From positions 1 to 40,978 of the forward strand of contig URKG01000018.1 in NCBI GenBank assembly GCA_900548265.1: a stretch of DNA of 40,978 bases. Direction: 5' to 3'. The position numbers and the translations under genes were made by a program. The notes beneath the pieces are model-generated. The model was not told the DNA's origin and ran no database searches. It saw nothing but the letters and a program-made list of their open reading frames with translations. This document shows, piece by piece, positions 1-7,009 of the stretch; position 1 is the first letter of the stretch; each line of letters begins with the position of its first letter. Source of the stretch: an uncultured Collinsella sp. Its GTDB lineage: Bacteria > Actinomycetota > Coriobacteriia > Coriobacteriales > Coriobacteriaceae.

Positions 1-62
1 AGCATTACCTGCTCGCCGGGCGCCTTGGTTAGAAGGCTCTGAAGTTGAGCGTCTCAGCTTCC
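1..62. other. Left edge, no gene supported
   Basis: Sixty-two bases lie before the stop codon of the first GH1 gene. I see no start codon with a ribosome binding site, no hairpin with a T-run and no recognisable gene end. It is the 3' flank of the minus-strand GH1 gene. Confidence 0.5.
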
Positions 63-1493
63 TTAGGACAGGTCCTCGCCGTTGGTGGCGATTACCTTCT
101 TGTACCAGTCAAAGCTCTTCTTCTTGGAACGCTTGAGGGTACCGTTGCCGGCGTCGTCGCGGTCCACATAGATAAAGCCGTAGCGCTTGGACATCTCGCC
201 CGTGCCGGCAGACACCAGGTCGATCGGGCCCCAGGTGGTGTAGCCCAGCAGGTCAACGCCGTCCTCGGTCACCGCATCGCGCATCGCGGCAATATGCTGG
301 CGCAGATAGTCGATACGGTAGTCGTCGTTGATGGAGCCGTCCTCCTCGACAACATCCTTGGCGCCCAGACCGTTCTCGACCACAAACAGCGGCTTCTGAT
401 AACGGTCGTACAGGTCGTTGAGCGTAATACGGAAGCCCAGCGGATCGATGGCCCAGCCCCACTGGCTCTCCTGCAGGTAGGGGTTCTTGGCGCCGGCGAA
501 GGCATTGCCCTGGGTGCGCTCGACATCGGGGTTATCGGCACCGGCGGAGCAACGGGTGCTGTAATAGCTAAAGCTGATGAAATCGACGGTGTTGGCGGCC
601 AGGATCTCGCGGTCCTCGTCCGTCATGCCCACATCGATGCCCAGACGCTCGAGCTTCTTGACGGCATAGGCCGGGTAGTAGCCGCGGCTCTGGACGTCGA
701 CGAAGAAATAGTTGCTCTGGTTGTCAAGCTGCGCCTGGCGCACATCGCCCGGACGGCAGCTGTAGGGGTAGTAGCTACCTGCGGCGAGCATGCAGCCGAT
801 CTTGACCTCGGGGTCGATCTCGTGGGCGATCTTGGTTGCCCAAGCGCTGGCGACGAGCTCGTTGTGGGCGGCCAGGTACTCGACGGCCTCCTTGTTCTCG
901 CCCTCCTCAAAGACCAGACCGGCACCCATAAACGGCAGGTGCAGAATCATATTGATCTCGTTAAAGGTGAGCCAGTACTTCACCAGACCCTTGTAGCGGG
1001 TGAAGATCGTGGCCGCGAGGTTCTTGTAGAAGTCGATGAGCTTGCGGTTGCGCCAGCCGCCATACTCCTTGATGAGGTGAATCGGGCAGTCAAAATGCGT
1101 GATGGTCACGAGCGGCTCGATGCCGTGCGCCTGACACTCGCGGAATACGTCCTCGTAGAAGGCCAGGCCAGCCTCGTTGGGCTCGGTCTCGTCGCCGTCG
1201 GGGAAGATGCGGGTCCACGCCAGGCTCATGCGGAAGGTCTTAAAGCCCATCTCGGCAAAGAGGGCGATGTCCTCCTTGTAGTGGTGGTAGAAATCGATGC
1301 CGGTCTGCGCAGGATAGTAATAGCCGTCCTCGAAGTCGAGCATCTTGCGCTGGCCGGAGACCACCGCATAGCGCTCGGGGCCGTGCGGAGCCACGTCCAC
1401 GTTGGCCAAGCCGCGGCCGTCCACGTTGTAGGCGCCCTCGCACTGGTTGGCAGCCGTCGCGCCGCCCCACAGGAAGTCTTTACGGAAAGCCAT
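63..1493 (-). CDS. GH1 6-phospho-beta-glucosidase
   Basis: This cytoplasmic glycoside hydrolase family 1 enzyme (476 aa, usual family length) should hydrolyse a 6-phospho-beta-glycoside delivered by a PTS. The N-terminus has the family signature FLWGGATAANQCEG. The acid/base Glu is in TFNEIN (E179) and the nucleophile in VVENGLG (E373). The C-terminal segment SAGTGEMSKRYGFIYVD has the Ser/Lys/Tyr pattern that holds the sugar 6-phosphate in BglA and LacG type members, which favours phospho-beta-glucosidase over beta-glucosidase. The ATG start has AAAGGA about seven bases upstream. It is a paralogue of the GH1 at 10684-12102, with nearly the same C-terminal ending. No PTS gene lies beside it here; a partner could lie left of the window. 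The aglycone specificity cannot be read from the sequence. Confidence 0.93.
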   Translation of the reverse strand: MAFRKDFLWGGATAANQCEGAYNVDGRGLANVDVAPHGPERYAVVSGQRKMLDFEDGYYYPAQTGIDFYHHYKEDIALFAEMGFKTFRMSLAWTRIFPDGDETEPNEAGLAFYEDVFRECQAHGIEPLVTITHFDCPIHLIKEYGGWRNRKLIDFYKNLAATIFTRYKGLVKYWLTFNEINMILHLPFMGAGLVFEEGENKEAVEYLAAHNELVASAWATKIAHEIDPEVKIGCMLAAGSYYPYSCRPGDVRQAQLDNQSNYFFVDVQSRGYYPAYAVKKLERLGIDVGMTDEDREILAANTVDFISFSYYSTRCSAGADNPDVERTQGNAFAGAKNPYLQESQWGWAIDPLGFRITLNDLYDRYQKPLFVVENGLGAKDVVEEDGSINDDYRIDYLRQHIAAMRDAVTEDGVDLLGYTTWGPIDLVSAGTGEMSKRYGFIYVDRDDAGNGTLKRSKKKSFDWYKKVIATNGEDLS

Positions 1494-1529
1494 GCATCGA
1501 TCCTTTCATACGCTGCTTGTCGTGGTTTC

Positions 1530-1558
1530 AGTATCCCCGCAAATAGGGCCTCGCTCAA
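1530..1558 (-). promoter_or_regulatory. Promoter of the first GH1 gene
   Basis: On the minus strand there is TTGAGC (1553-1558), a 17-base spacer and GATACT (1530-1535), a good sigma-70-type arrangement about 35 bases before the GH1 start. No operator palindrome was evident beside it. Confidence 0.55.
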
Positions 1559-1642
1559 CGACAGCGGCGCAGGTCGATACTTCTTTTCGCACGCGGCGGC
1601 CCGGCGACCGCCCGCAGCTGACACTTTCTGATACCTGCCTGT

Positions 1643-1685
1643 CCAAACCACCACAAAGGGGACAGGCACCTTTGTGGTGGTTTGG
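1643..1685. repeat. Perfect 17-bp hairpin with GGGGACAGGCA core
   Basis: Arms 1643-1659 and 1669-1685 are perfect reverse complements (CCAAACCACCACAAAGG) around a 9-base loop. No T-run follows on either side, so this is a palindromic repeat element rather than a clear intrinsic terminator. The copy at 2985-3025 has decayed pairing. Confidence 0.85.
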
Positions 1686-1693
1686 GGCGGTTT

Positions 1694-1750
1694 GTCTAAA
1701 TCTGTAACAGGTAGAGACGATTTAGCCCGCTAGATGTTACAGATCGAGAC
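1694..1750. repeat. 57-nt inverted repeat, copy 1
   Basis: Arms GTCTAAATCTGTAACA and TGTTACAGATCGAGAC pair over 16 positions with two mismatches around a 25-nt loop. The copy at 3036-3092 has the same loop and better-paired arms. Confidence 0.8.
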
Positions 1751-1758
1751 AGAAGATT

Positions 1759-1821
1759 CTAGTCGCAGGCGATATCGAGGTTCTTGCCGATGAGGCCTAC
1801 GTAGCCGCCTTCGCCGGCGGG
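1759..1821 (-). pseudogene. 3' remnant of a DUF4867 gene
   Basis: Read on the minus strand this encodes PAGEGGYVGLIGKNLDIACD and a stop, almost the same as the C-terminus of the intact gene at 3101-3745 (AAEGGYVGLIGKNLDITVD). Upstream sequence no longer encodes the family, so only the last ~20 codons remain. It is the gene-derived part of direct repeat copy 1. Confidence 0.85.
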
Positions 1822-1834
1822 ATATTTGACTGAA

Positions 1835-1875
1835 TAGGAAAAAAAGGAAAAAATAGGAAAAAAAGGAAAGGAGAC
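1835..1875 (+). repeat. AG-rich tandem repeat at the ATPase ribosome binding site
   Basis: A 19-base purine unit (TAGGAAAAAAAGGAAAAAA) starts at 1835 and is repeated, truncated, from 1854. It runs straight into AAGGAG, the Shine-Dalgarno sequence of the ATPase gene. Several AGGA cores and A7 tracts make it unlike any other start region in the window. Confidence 0.8.
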
Positions 1876-1877
1876 TC

Positions 1878-2984
1878 ATGACTGAAACCATCTTCTCCCC
1901 CTCATTTGGAAATCGCCCGTCCTATCTGGTGGGGCGCGGGAACGTGATTTCGACATTCATCTCCGGCCTTGAGCAGGAGCCGGGCAATCGAGACCGGGCT
2001 ATGCTCATGCTCGGCCAGCGAGGCAGCGGCAAAACGGTTCTGCTGTGGGAACTTGCCGATCGCGCACGCAAGCTCGGCTTTGTTGTCGCCACGCCCACCG
2101 TAGCCTCCGAGGATATGCTCGAGCGCATTGTTGAGAAGATCCAGGAAGCGGGCGAGCCCTACGCCAACAAGCATCGTCTCCCCAAACTTGCGGGCGGCAG
2201 CCTGAGCGTCTTCGGCTTCTCAGCCGGCCTTGAGTTCACGCGCGATGTGCAGGAAACCAAAAGCTTCCAGTTCAAGCTCACGCAGCTGGCGCGCAAGCTG
2301 ACCGAGCAGGGACACGGCATCCTCATCCTCATCGATGAGCTCCAGGCCAATTCGCCCGAGATCAGACAGCTCGTCACCGCCTATCAAGAGCTGGTCGGCG
2401 AGGGGCTCAACGTCGCGCTCGTCATGGCGGGCCTCCCGGGAGCAGTCTCCGCGACACTCAACGACCGCGTACTGACATTTCTCAACCGCGCACGCAAGGT
2501 CACGCTCGAACCGCTTTCAGTTGGAGATGTGGATGCCTACTATCAGCGGGCTTTCGAAGAGCTCGACCTTGATATTCCAGGCAATCTTCGGCTGGACGCT
2601 GCTCGCGCAACTCAGGGCTCGCCCTACATGCTGCAGCTCATCGGCTACAACATCGCCAATCGTTGCCAGGCAGGAGAACACGTAACGCCAGAGCAAGTCG
2701 ACGGAGCAATCGAAGCGTCAAAGGCCGATTTCGAAAACGATGTGTGCGAAACGACACTCGCCGCGCTATCGGACCAAGATGTTGCGTTTCTCGCCGCAAT
2801 GGCCGATGACGAAGACGCCGTTTCGCGCATTTCCGATGTAGCGAAGCGCATGTCGGTCACACCCGACTATGCGCAAAAGTATCGCCGGCGCCTCATCGAC
2901 GCCGGCGTAATCGAACAGGCGCGCCGCGGTTACGTGCGTTTCGCTGTTCCATATATGGCTGACTATCTGCGCAGCCAGCTCTAG
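1878..2984 (+). CDS. Orphan AAA family ATP-binding protein
   Basis: This 368-aa soluble P-loop ATPase has a Walker A motif GQRGSGKT at residues 46-53 and a Walker B ILILIDE at about 148-154, followed by a sensor-like strand (VALVMAGLP, ~178-186). The C-terminal ~100 residues look like a winged-helix domain, as in the AAA_16/orc1-like stand-alone ATPases of archaea and actinobacteria. No nuclease, transposase or other partner is adjacent, so the role is not known. The start follows AAGGAG in a purine-rich tandem repeat. The gene is in the opposite direction to its neighbours and exactly fills the space between two ~170-bp direct repeats, which suggests acquisition or a duplication-linked insertion. 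Confidence 0.88.
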   Translation: MTETIFSPSFGNRPSYLVGRGNVISTFISGLEQEPGNRDRAMLMLGQRGSGKTVLLWELADRARKLGFVVATPTVASEDMLERIVEKIQEAGEPYANKHRLPKLAGGSLSVFGFSAGLEFTRDVQETKSFQFKLTQLARKLTEQGHGILILIDELQANSPEIRQLVTAYQELVGEGLNVALVMAGLPGAVSATLNDRVLTFLNRARKVTLEPLSVGDVDAYYQRAFEELDLDIPGNLRLDAARATQGSPYMLQLIGYNIANRCQAGEHVTPEQVDGAIEASKADFENDVCETTLAALSDQDVAFLAAMADDEDAVSRISDVAKRMSVTPDYAQKYRRRLIDAGVIEQARRGYVRFAVPYMADYLRSQL

Positions 2985-3156
2985 ACAACCACCGCAATGG
3001 GGACAGGCACCTTTGTGGTGGATTGGGGGCGGTTTGTCTCGATCTGTAACAGGTAGAGACGATTTAGCCCGCTAGATGTTACAGATTGAGACAGAAGATT
3101 CTAGTCCACGGTGATGTCGAGATTTTTGCCAATGAGGCCTACGTAGCCGCCCTCGG
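2985..3156. repeat. Direct repeat copy 2 (right of ATPase gene)
   Basis: This is the second copy of the repeat at 1643-1815. It begins directly after the ATPase stop codon and runs into the 3' end of the intact DUF4867 gene. Differences are scattered substitutions and a one-base length change in the G-run. Confidence 0.9.
3036..3092. repeat. 57-nt inverted repeat, copy 2
   Basis: Arms GTCTCGATCTGTAACA and TGTTACAGATTGAGAC pair over 16 positions with a single change that would still be a G-U pair in RNA. It lies nine bases past the stop of the minus-strand DUF4867 gene and could be its 3' stem-loop, but no T-run follows. Confidence 0.8.
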
Positions 3157-3745
3157 CAGCCTTGGGGCTGTCGGCGTGGCAGAGGACCCACTTGTCAGCC
3201 TTCCAGTAGCAGTAGCTGTCGCCGGCAGCAGGCATGTCGGCCGCGGTCTCGGGACGCGGCCCGTTGGTGCCGGCGGGAAGCGCTACCATCACCTGGAAGC
3301 CGCCTTCGTCGACCATGCAGGGCGTGTAGTGGAGCGTGGTGTTGAAGACCTCGACGACCGTACCCGCCGGCACGCGGAACGCCTTGACGCACGCAGTGTC
3401 GAGCTTGCCGCCCTCGATCTCCCAGCGATGCGCCACGAGCAGGATAAAGTCGCGTGCACCCAGGTTGAACTCGCTCGCGCGATGATACTCCAAGCAGTTG
3501 AGCTGCGTGTTGTGGCCGTTGCACCAGCCGAGCTGGAAGGGACGACCGCCAAACATGAGAAAGCCCAGCTTATCGGCATCCTTGACGCCCTCGAGCTCCG
3601 GCGCGCTTGCTACGTACTTGCTGCCCTCGGGGATGGGCGTAGCGGAAAGCGCCCCGACGAGCGGAGCGGTCAGGTTGGACGGAACGTCGTTCCACACGCG
3701 GCCATAAGATTTGAACTCGGGATCTGATACAGAGTAGATATGCAT
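3101..3745 (-). CDS. DUF4867 family protein
   Basis: This 214-aa cytoplasmic protein has the features I know for DUF4867: an N-terminal MHIYSVSDPEFKSYGRV, the block GHNTQLNCLEYHRASEFN at ~87-104 with two His and a Glu that could bind a metal in a cupin-like fold, and a C-terminal YVGLIGKNLDI. The family has no established function; members often sit near sugar metabolism genes, consistent with this setting. I chose the ATG at 3745 because AGGAG lies five bases upstream and the family N-terminus begins there. A broken 3' copy lies at 1759-1821. Confidence 0.82.
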   Translation of the reverse strand: MHIYSVSDPEFKSYGRVWNDVPSNLTAPLVGALSATPIPEGSKYVASAPELEGVKDADKLGFLMFGGRPFQLGWCNGHNTQLNCLEYHRASEFNLGARDFILLVAHRWEIEGGKLDTACVKAFRVPAGTVVEVFNTTLHYTPCMVDEGGFQVMVALPAGTNGPRPETAADMPAAGDSYCYWKADKWVLCHADSPKAAEGGYVGLIGKNLDITVD

Positions 3746-3819
3746 GCTCGCTCCTGTTCGTTTATGTGACAGTATGAACATTCTAGAACTATCTCGTTCC
3801 GTTTTGAGCGCCCAGCATG

Positions 3820-3849
3820 AAAAAGCGCCCACAAAGAGCGGGAGCGCTT
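3820..3849 (-). terminator. Intrinsic terminator downstream of luxS
   Basis: On the minus strand a stem pairing AGCGCTCCC with GTGGGCGCT-type sequence is followed by a T5 run. It lies about 30 bases past the luxS stop and upstream of the DUF4867 start, ending the luxS transcript. Confidence 0.75.
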
Positions 3850-3879
3850 CTGGCGCAAACGCTATTCCTGCCAGCAGCC

Positions 3880-4368
3880 TTACGCCTGCTGATAGTGCAG
3901 GTGCTTCTCGTCGATATCGGCCAGGTCGCGGTCGAGGTAGCGACGCGCGAGCCAGTTAGCCATGGGAAGGTTCTGGTCTAGGTAGTTGCCGCACTCCTCG
4001 GGAGCGGCACCGGGAACATCGCCCTCAAAGCCGGCGACAAACTCGAACAGCTCACGTACGAGCGGCAGAATCTCCTCGCTCGTCACCTCACCAAACACGA
4101 CGAGGTAAAAGCCCGTGCGGCAGCCCATGGGGCCAAAGTAGACGATACGGCTCGACCACTCGGCATGATTGCGGAGGAACGTCGCGCCCAGGTGCTCGAT
4201 GGTGTGGCACTCGGCGGTGTTCATGACCGGCTCCTTGTTGGGCGTGGTCAGGCGCAGGTCAAACGTGGTGACGGCAGCACCGGTCGCCGGATCGCGATCG
4301 ATGCGGCTCACATACACGCCGGGCTCAAGCAGCAGATGGTCAACGGAAAAACTCGCGATGCGCTCCAT
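3880..4368 (-). CDS. luxS: S-ribosylhomocysteine lyase LuxS
   Basis: LuxS cleaves S-ribosylhomocysteine to homocysteine and 4,5-dihydroxy-2,3-pentanedione, the AI-2 precursor, in the activated methyl cycle. The protein is 162 aa, the usual length. The metal-binding HTIEH motif (~residues 55-59) and the later C in GPMGCRTGFYL (~81-91) are both present, as expected for a functional Fe/Zn enzyme. The ATG at 4368 has GAGAGGA nine bases upstream. It is transcribed alone, with a terminator after it and palindromic repeats in front. No Pfs nucleosidase gene is adjacent. Confidence 0.96.
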   Translation of the reverse strand: MERIASFSVDHLLLEPGVYVSRIDRDPATGAAVTTFDLRLTTPNKEPVMNTAECHTIEHLGATFLRNHAEWSSRIVYFGPMGCRTGFYLVVFGEVTSEEILPLVRELFEFVAGFEGDVPGAAPEECGNYLDQNLPMANWLARRYLDRDLADIDEKHLHYQQA

Positions 4369-4390
4369 GGCAGATCCTCTCGGTAGTCAA

Positions 4391-4463
4391 TTTGGGACGG
4401 GGCTCTTTTAGCTGGTTCGAATGGTCGCACCAATCATACCAGTCAAAAAAGCCCCGTCCCAAA
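4391..4463. repeat. GGGAC-core inverted repeat upstream of luxS
   Basis: Arms TTTGGGACGGGGC (4391-4403) and GCCCCGTCCCAAA (4451-4463) are perfect reverse complements separated by 47 nt. The arms carry short T and A tracts on the loop side. It belongs to the GTCCC-core family seen elsewhere in this window. Confidence 0.85.
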
Positions 4464-4471
4464 TAAGCTAC

Positions 4472-4510
4472 CTGGGACGAGGATCAATGAGCTTTTAATC
4501 CCCGTCCCAG
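4472..4510. repeat. Second GGGAC-core inverted repeat
   Basis: Arms CTGGGACGAGGAT (4472-4484) and ATCCCCGTCCCAG (4498-4510) pair with one G-U-type mismatch around 13 nt. It ends ten bases from the FGGY kinase stop codon, so it would form the 3' stem of that operon, though without a T-run. Confidence 0.82.
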
Positions 4511-4520
4511 AAAAATCATG

Positions 4521-6011
4521 CTAGGCAGTGTAGGCAATCGTTGATTTGACAGCGTGGCGCCAGCCGGCGATCTTTTTGACGCGTTCGTCGGCGGTCATGG
4601 CAGGCTCCACGATACCGCGGGCGCCGTAGACGTCGACGACATCGCGCGTGTACATGCCCAGCGCAATGCCGCAGGCCCAGGCCGCACCCAGGCCGCTCAT
4701 CTCGTCGTTGCTCGCGATGCGGATGGGCGAGCCAACCAAGTCACTCTCAAACTGCATCAGGTACGCGTCGCGCGTGGGACCGCCGTCAACACGAAGCTCG
4801 GCCAATGCCGCGCCCGAGTCCTCGACCATCGCATCGATCACGTCAAAGATCTGATAGGCAATCGACTCGTCGGCGGCCTTCACGAACTCCGCGCGACCCG
4901 TGGTGCGCGTCATGCCAAAGACGCAGCCCTCGGCGTCACTCGCCCAGTGCGGCGCGCCCAAACCGGTAAACGCCGGTACAAAGTAGACACGGCTCGCCGG
5001 ATTGGCGGCGTAGCACAGGTCGGTAACTTCCTCGGGGTTATTGATGAGCTCCAGATCATCGCGCAGCCACGTCTTAACGGCGCCGGCGTAGCTCACGTTG
5101 CCCTCGAGTACATACTCGGTCACGCCGTCCATACGCCATGCGAGCGAGCTCGAAAGCCCGTGCGAGCTGGCAACGAACTCGTCGCCGACGTTCATCATGA
5201 CCGAGCTGCCGGTGCCATAGGTCGCCTTGGCCATACCGCGGCTGTGGCAACCCTGCGCGAACAAGGCCGCATGGCTGTCGCCGAGCACGCCGTGAATGGG
5301 CACGGGTGCCGGCAAAAAGCCGCCCAGGTCCGTCGTGCCGAACAGGCCATCGGAATCGGTCACCTGCGGCAGGCAGGCCACGTCGACGCCAAAGGCCTCG
5401 CACACCGGCTCGCTCCAGCAGCCACGGCGCAGGTCAAAGAGCTGCGTGCGGCCGGCGTTAGACCAGTCGCAGCGGAACTCCGCGCCGCCCGTGAGCGTCC
5501 AGACCACCCAGGCATCGATGGTGCCCAGACACAGCTCACCCGCCGCCTCGGCCTCGGCAGCCGCGGGAACGTTCGCGAGAATCCAGGCCATCTTGCCCGC
5601 CGGATAGTAGGGCGAGAGTACCAGACCCGTCGTGTCGCGCACCAGGTCGGCCACACCCTCGCGTGCGGCCAGCTCGTCGCACAGCTCGCGGGCGCGGGCG
5701 CACTGCCACACCACGGCGTCGCACAGCGGATCGCCCGTCGTGCGGTTCCAGGCAACGGTGGTCTCGCGCTGGTTGGAGATGCCGATGCCGGCGACGTCGG
5801 CCGGGTCGACCCCAGTCTCCTCCACCACGGCACGCGCCACGGCCAGCACATTGGCGGCAATCTCGGCCGGATCATGGCTCACCCAGCCGGCCTCGTTGAC
5901 AATCTGGCGATGCGAGCGATCGGCACGATGAATCAGATGGCCGCCCTCGTCCACCAGCAGCGCCTTGGCGCCCTGCGTGGATTGATCGATTCCGATGATG
6001 TAGCGGCCCAT
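4521..6011 (-). CDS. FGGY-family carbohydrate kinase
   Basis: This 496-aa FGGY kinase phosphorylates a polyol or ketose with ATP. Both actin-fold domains are complete: IGIDQSTQGAKALL at the N-terminus, SNQRETT and VVWQCARA (~80-105), the catalytic-base region GDSHAALFAQG (~240), TYGTGSSVMMN and FTGLGAPHW in the second half, and RVDGGPTRDAYLMQF near the C-terminus. The glycerol-kinase RE pair, Trp, Tyr and catalytic Asp positions are retained, but DQSTQG differs from the DQGTT of true GlpK. As the last gene of an isomerase/transketolase operon it more likely acts on a ketose. The ATG at 6011, with AAGGGG seven bases upstream, is preferred over an upstream in-frame start. Confidence 0.87.
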   Translation of the reverse strand: MGRYIIGIDQSTQGAKALLVDEGGHLIHRADRSHRQIVNEAGWVSHDPAEIAANVLAVARAVVEETGVDPADVAGIGISNQRETTVAWNRTTGDPLCDAVVWQCARARELCDELAAREGVADLVRDTTGLVLSPYYPAGKMAWILANVPAAAEAEAAGELCLGTIDAWVVWTLTGGAEFRCDWSNAGRTQLFDLRRGCWSEPVCEAFGVDVACLPQVTDSDGLFGTTDLGGFLPAPVPIHGVLGDSHAALFAQGCHSRGMAKATYGTGSSVMMNVGDEFVASSHGLSSSLAWRMDGVTEYVLEGNVSYAGAVKTWLRDDLELINNPEEVTDLCYAANPASRVYFVPAFTGLGAPHWASDAEGCVFGMTRTTGRAEFVKAADESIAYQIFDVIDAMVEDSGAALAELRVDGGPTRDAYLMQFESDLVGSPIRIASNDEMSGLGAAWACGIALGMYTRDVVDVYGARGIVEPAMTADERVKKIAGWRHAVKSTIAYTA

Positions 6012-6030
6012 GGCCACCCCTTTCAAAACG

Positions 6031-6063
6031 AATGTGACAAAGGGACGGCCCCTTTGTCACATT
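6031..6063. repeat. GGGAC-core hairpin between transketolase and kinase genes
   Basis: Arms AATGTGACAAAGGG (6031-6044) and CCCTTTGTCACATT (6050-6063) pair perfectly around a 5-nt loop. It fills nearly the whole gap between two genes of one operon and lies about 20 bases upstream of the kinase start, so it could alter kinase expression. No T-run follows. Confidence 0.88.
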
Positions 6064-6067
6064 CCAG

Positions 6068-7009
6068 TTACTCTGTGGGCAGGAAGTCGGCGACCGTCTG
6101 CGCGATTCCGGCACCCGTCAGGCCGTAGTGCGCAAAGACCTCGGGGCTCGTACCGGTGATGACCGGCGCGTCGGGCAGGGAGAGGCACTTGACCGGACGC
6201 GGGCAATGCTCACCCACCACCTGCGCGACCATAGAGCCCAGGCCTCCGAAGGGGCTGTGCTCCTCGACGGTCACGACGGCGCGCGTGGCGCCGGCTGCCT
6301 CAATCACGGCCTCGGTGTCGAGCGGCTTGACGCAGTACATGTCGAGCACCGTTGCCGAGATGCCCTGCTCGGCCAGCAGGTCGGCGGCATCCACGGCATG
6401 GCGGACCATCTCGCCGGTGGCGACGAGCGTCACATCGGTGCCGCGGCGCACCCAGGTGGCGCGATCCATCTGGAACGGGCACTCGTCCTCGGTGTACACG
6501 TCCTCGACCGGATTGCGCCCCACGCGGATGTAAGCCGGCTTGTTATCGGCTATCAGGGCGCGCACGAGCTCGGCGGTCTGGAAGCGGTCGCTCGGCAGAT
6601 ACACGCGCATGTTGGGAATCGCGCTCATGGCGGCGATATCCTGCGCGGAGTGGTGGCTCATGCCCAAGGCGCCGTAGGACACGCCTCCCGAAATGCCGAT
6701 GAGCTTGACGTTGGTGTTGGAGTATGAGACGTCGACTTTGCACTGCTCATACGAGCGCGTGGTCACAAAGGACGCCGGCGAGGCGGCCCAGGCCTTCTTG
6801 CCGCATGAAGCCATACCGGCGGCGATGCTCACCAGGTCCTGCTCGGCAATGCCGACCTCGACGGACTGCTGGGGATACTGATCAAAGAACGGCGTGAGCG
6901 ACGCGGAGCCGCGGGAGTCGGAGCACAGGACGACGATATCCTTATCGTTCTTCGCAGCCTCGAGCAGCGTGTCGCAGATAACCTTGCGATTGGCGATCTT
7001 GTTAGCCAT
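6068..7009 (-). CDS. Transketolase C-terminal subunit (split type)
   Basis: This 313-aa protein corresponds to the pyrimidine-binding and C-terminal domains of transketolase. It has DIVVLCSDSRGS near the N-terminus, the conserved Glu-containing EVGIAEQDLVSIAAGMA (~50-66) that activates the thiamine diphosphate aminopyrimidine, and the C-terminal VEEHSPFGGLGSMVAQVV typical of the family. It pairs with the N-terminal subunit encoded just upstream, whose end overlaps this start by eight bases (ATG at 7009, stop at 7002), so translational coupling is likely. Two-subunit transketolases are usually dedicated to a particular pathway rather than the housekeeping pentose phosphate route. Confidence 0.92.
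   Translation of the reverse strand: MANKIANRKVICDTLLEAAKNDKDIVVLCSDSRGSASLTPFFDQYPQQSVEVGIAEQDLVSIAAGMASCGKKAWAASPASFVTTRSYEQCKVDVSYSNTNVKLIGISGGVSYGALGMSHHSAQDIAAMSAIPNMRVYLPSDRFQTAELVRALIADNKPAYIRVGRNPVEDVYTEDECPFQMDRATWVRRGTDVTLVATGEMVRHAVDAADLLAEQGISATVLDMYCVKPLDTEAVIEAAGATRAVVTVEEHSPFGGLGSMVAQVVGEHCPRPVKCLSLPDAPVITGTSPEVFAHYGLTGAGIAQTVADFLPTE

Larger units (their letters stand above)
1643..1815. repeat. Direct repeat copy 1 (left of ATPase gene)
   Basis: About 170 bp is repeated with roughly 90 percent identity at 2985-3156. It contains a hairpin, a 57-nt imperfect inverted repeat, and the last codons of a DUF4867-type gene. The two copies flank the AAA ATPase gene precisely, the second beginning directly after its stop codon. 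Confidence 0.9.

Noticed and set aside
45..1631. Long plus-strand open frame (528 codons) opposite the first GH1 gene
   Set aside because: It is a GC-rich antisense shadow. The minus frame has full GH1 motifs and a ribosome site; the plus frame gives low-complexity Val/Ala/Gly/Asp sequence of no family.
1643..3156. ATPase locus as a defence system
   Set aside because: There is a single ATPase without nuclease, toxin or methylase partners. The flanking repeat is odd, but defence is not supported by the sequence.
3880..6011. LuxS plus FGGY kinase as an AI-2 production and LsrK-type uptake locus
   Set aside because: The kinase is closer to glycerol/ketose kinases than to LsrK, belongs to the transketolase operon, and no Lsr transporter, LsrF or LsrG is present.
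4554..6128. Plus-strand 524-codon frame opposite the FGGY kinase
   Set aside because: Antisense shadow of a gene with complete FGGY motifs; the translation is Arg/His/Ala-rich without known domains.
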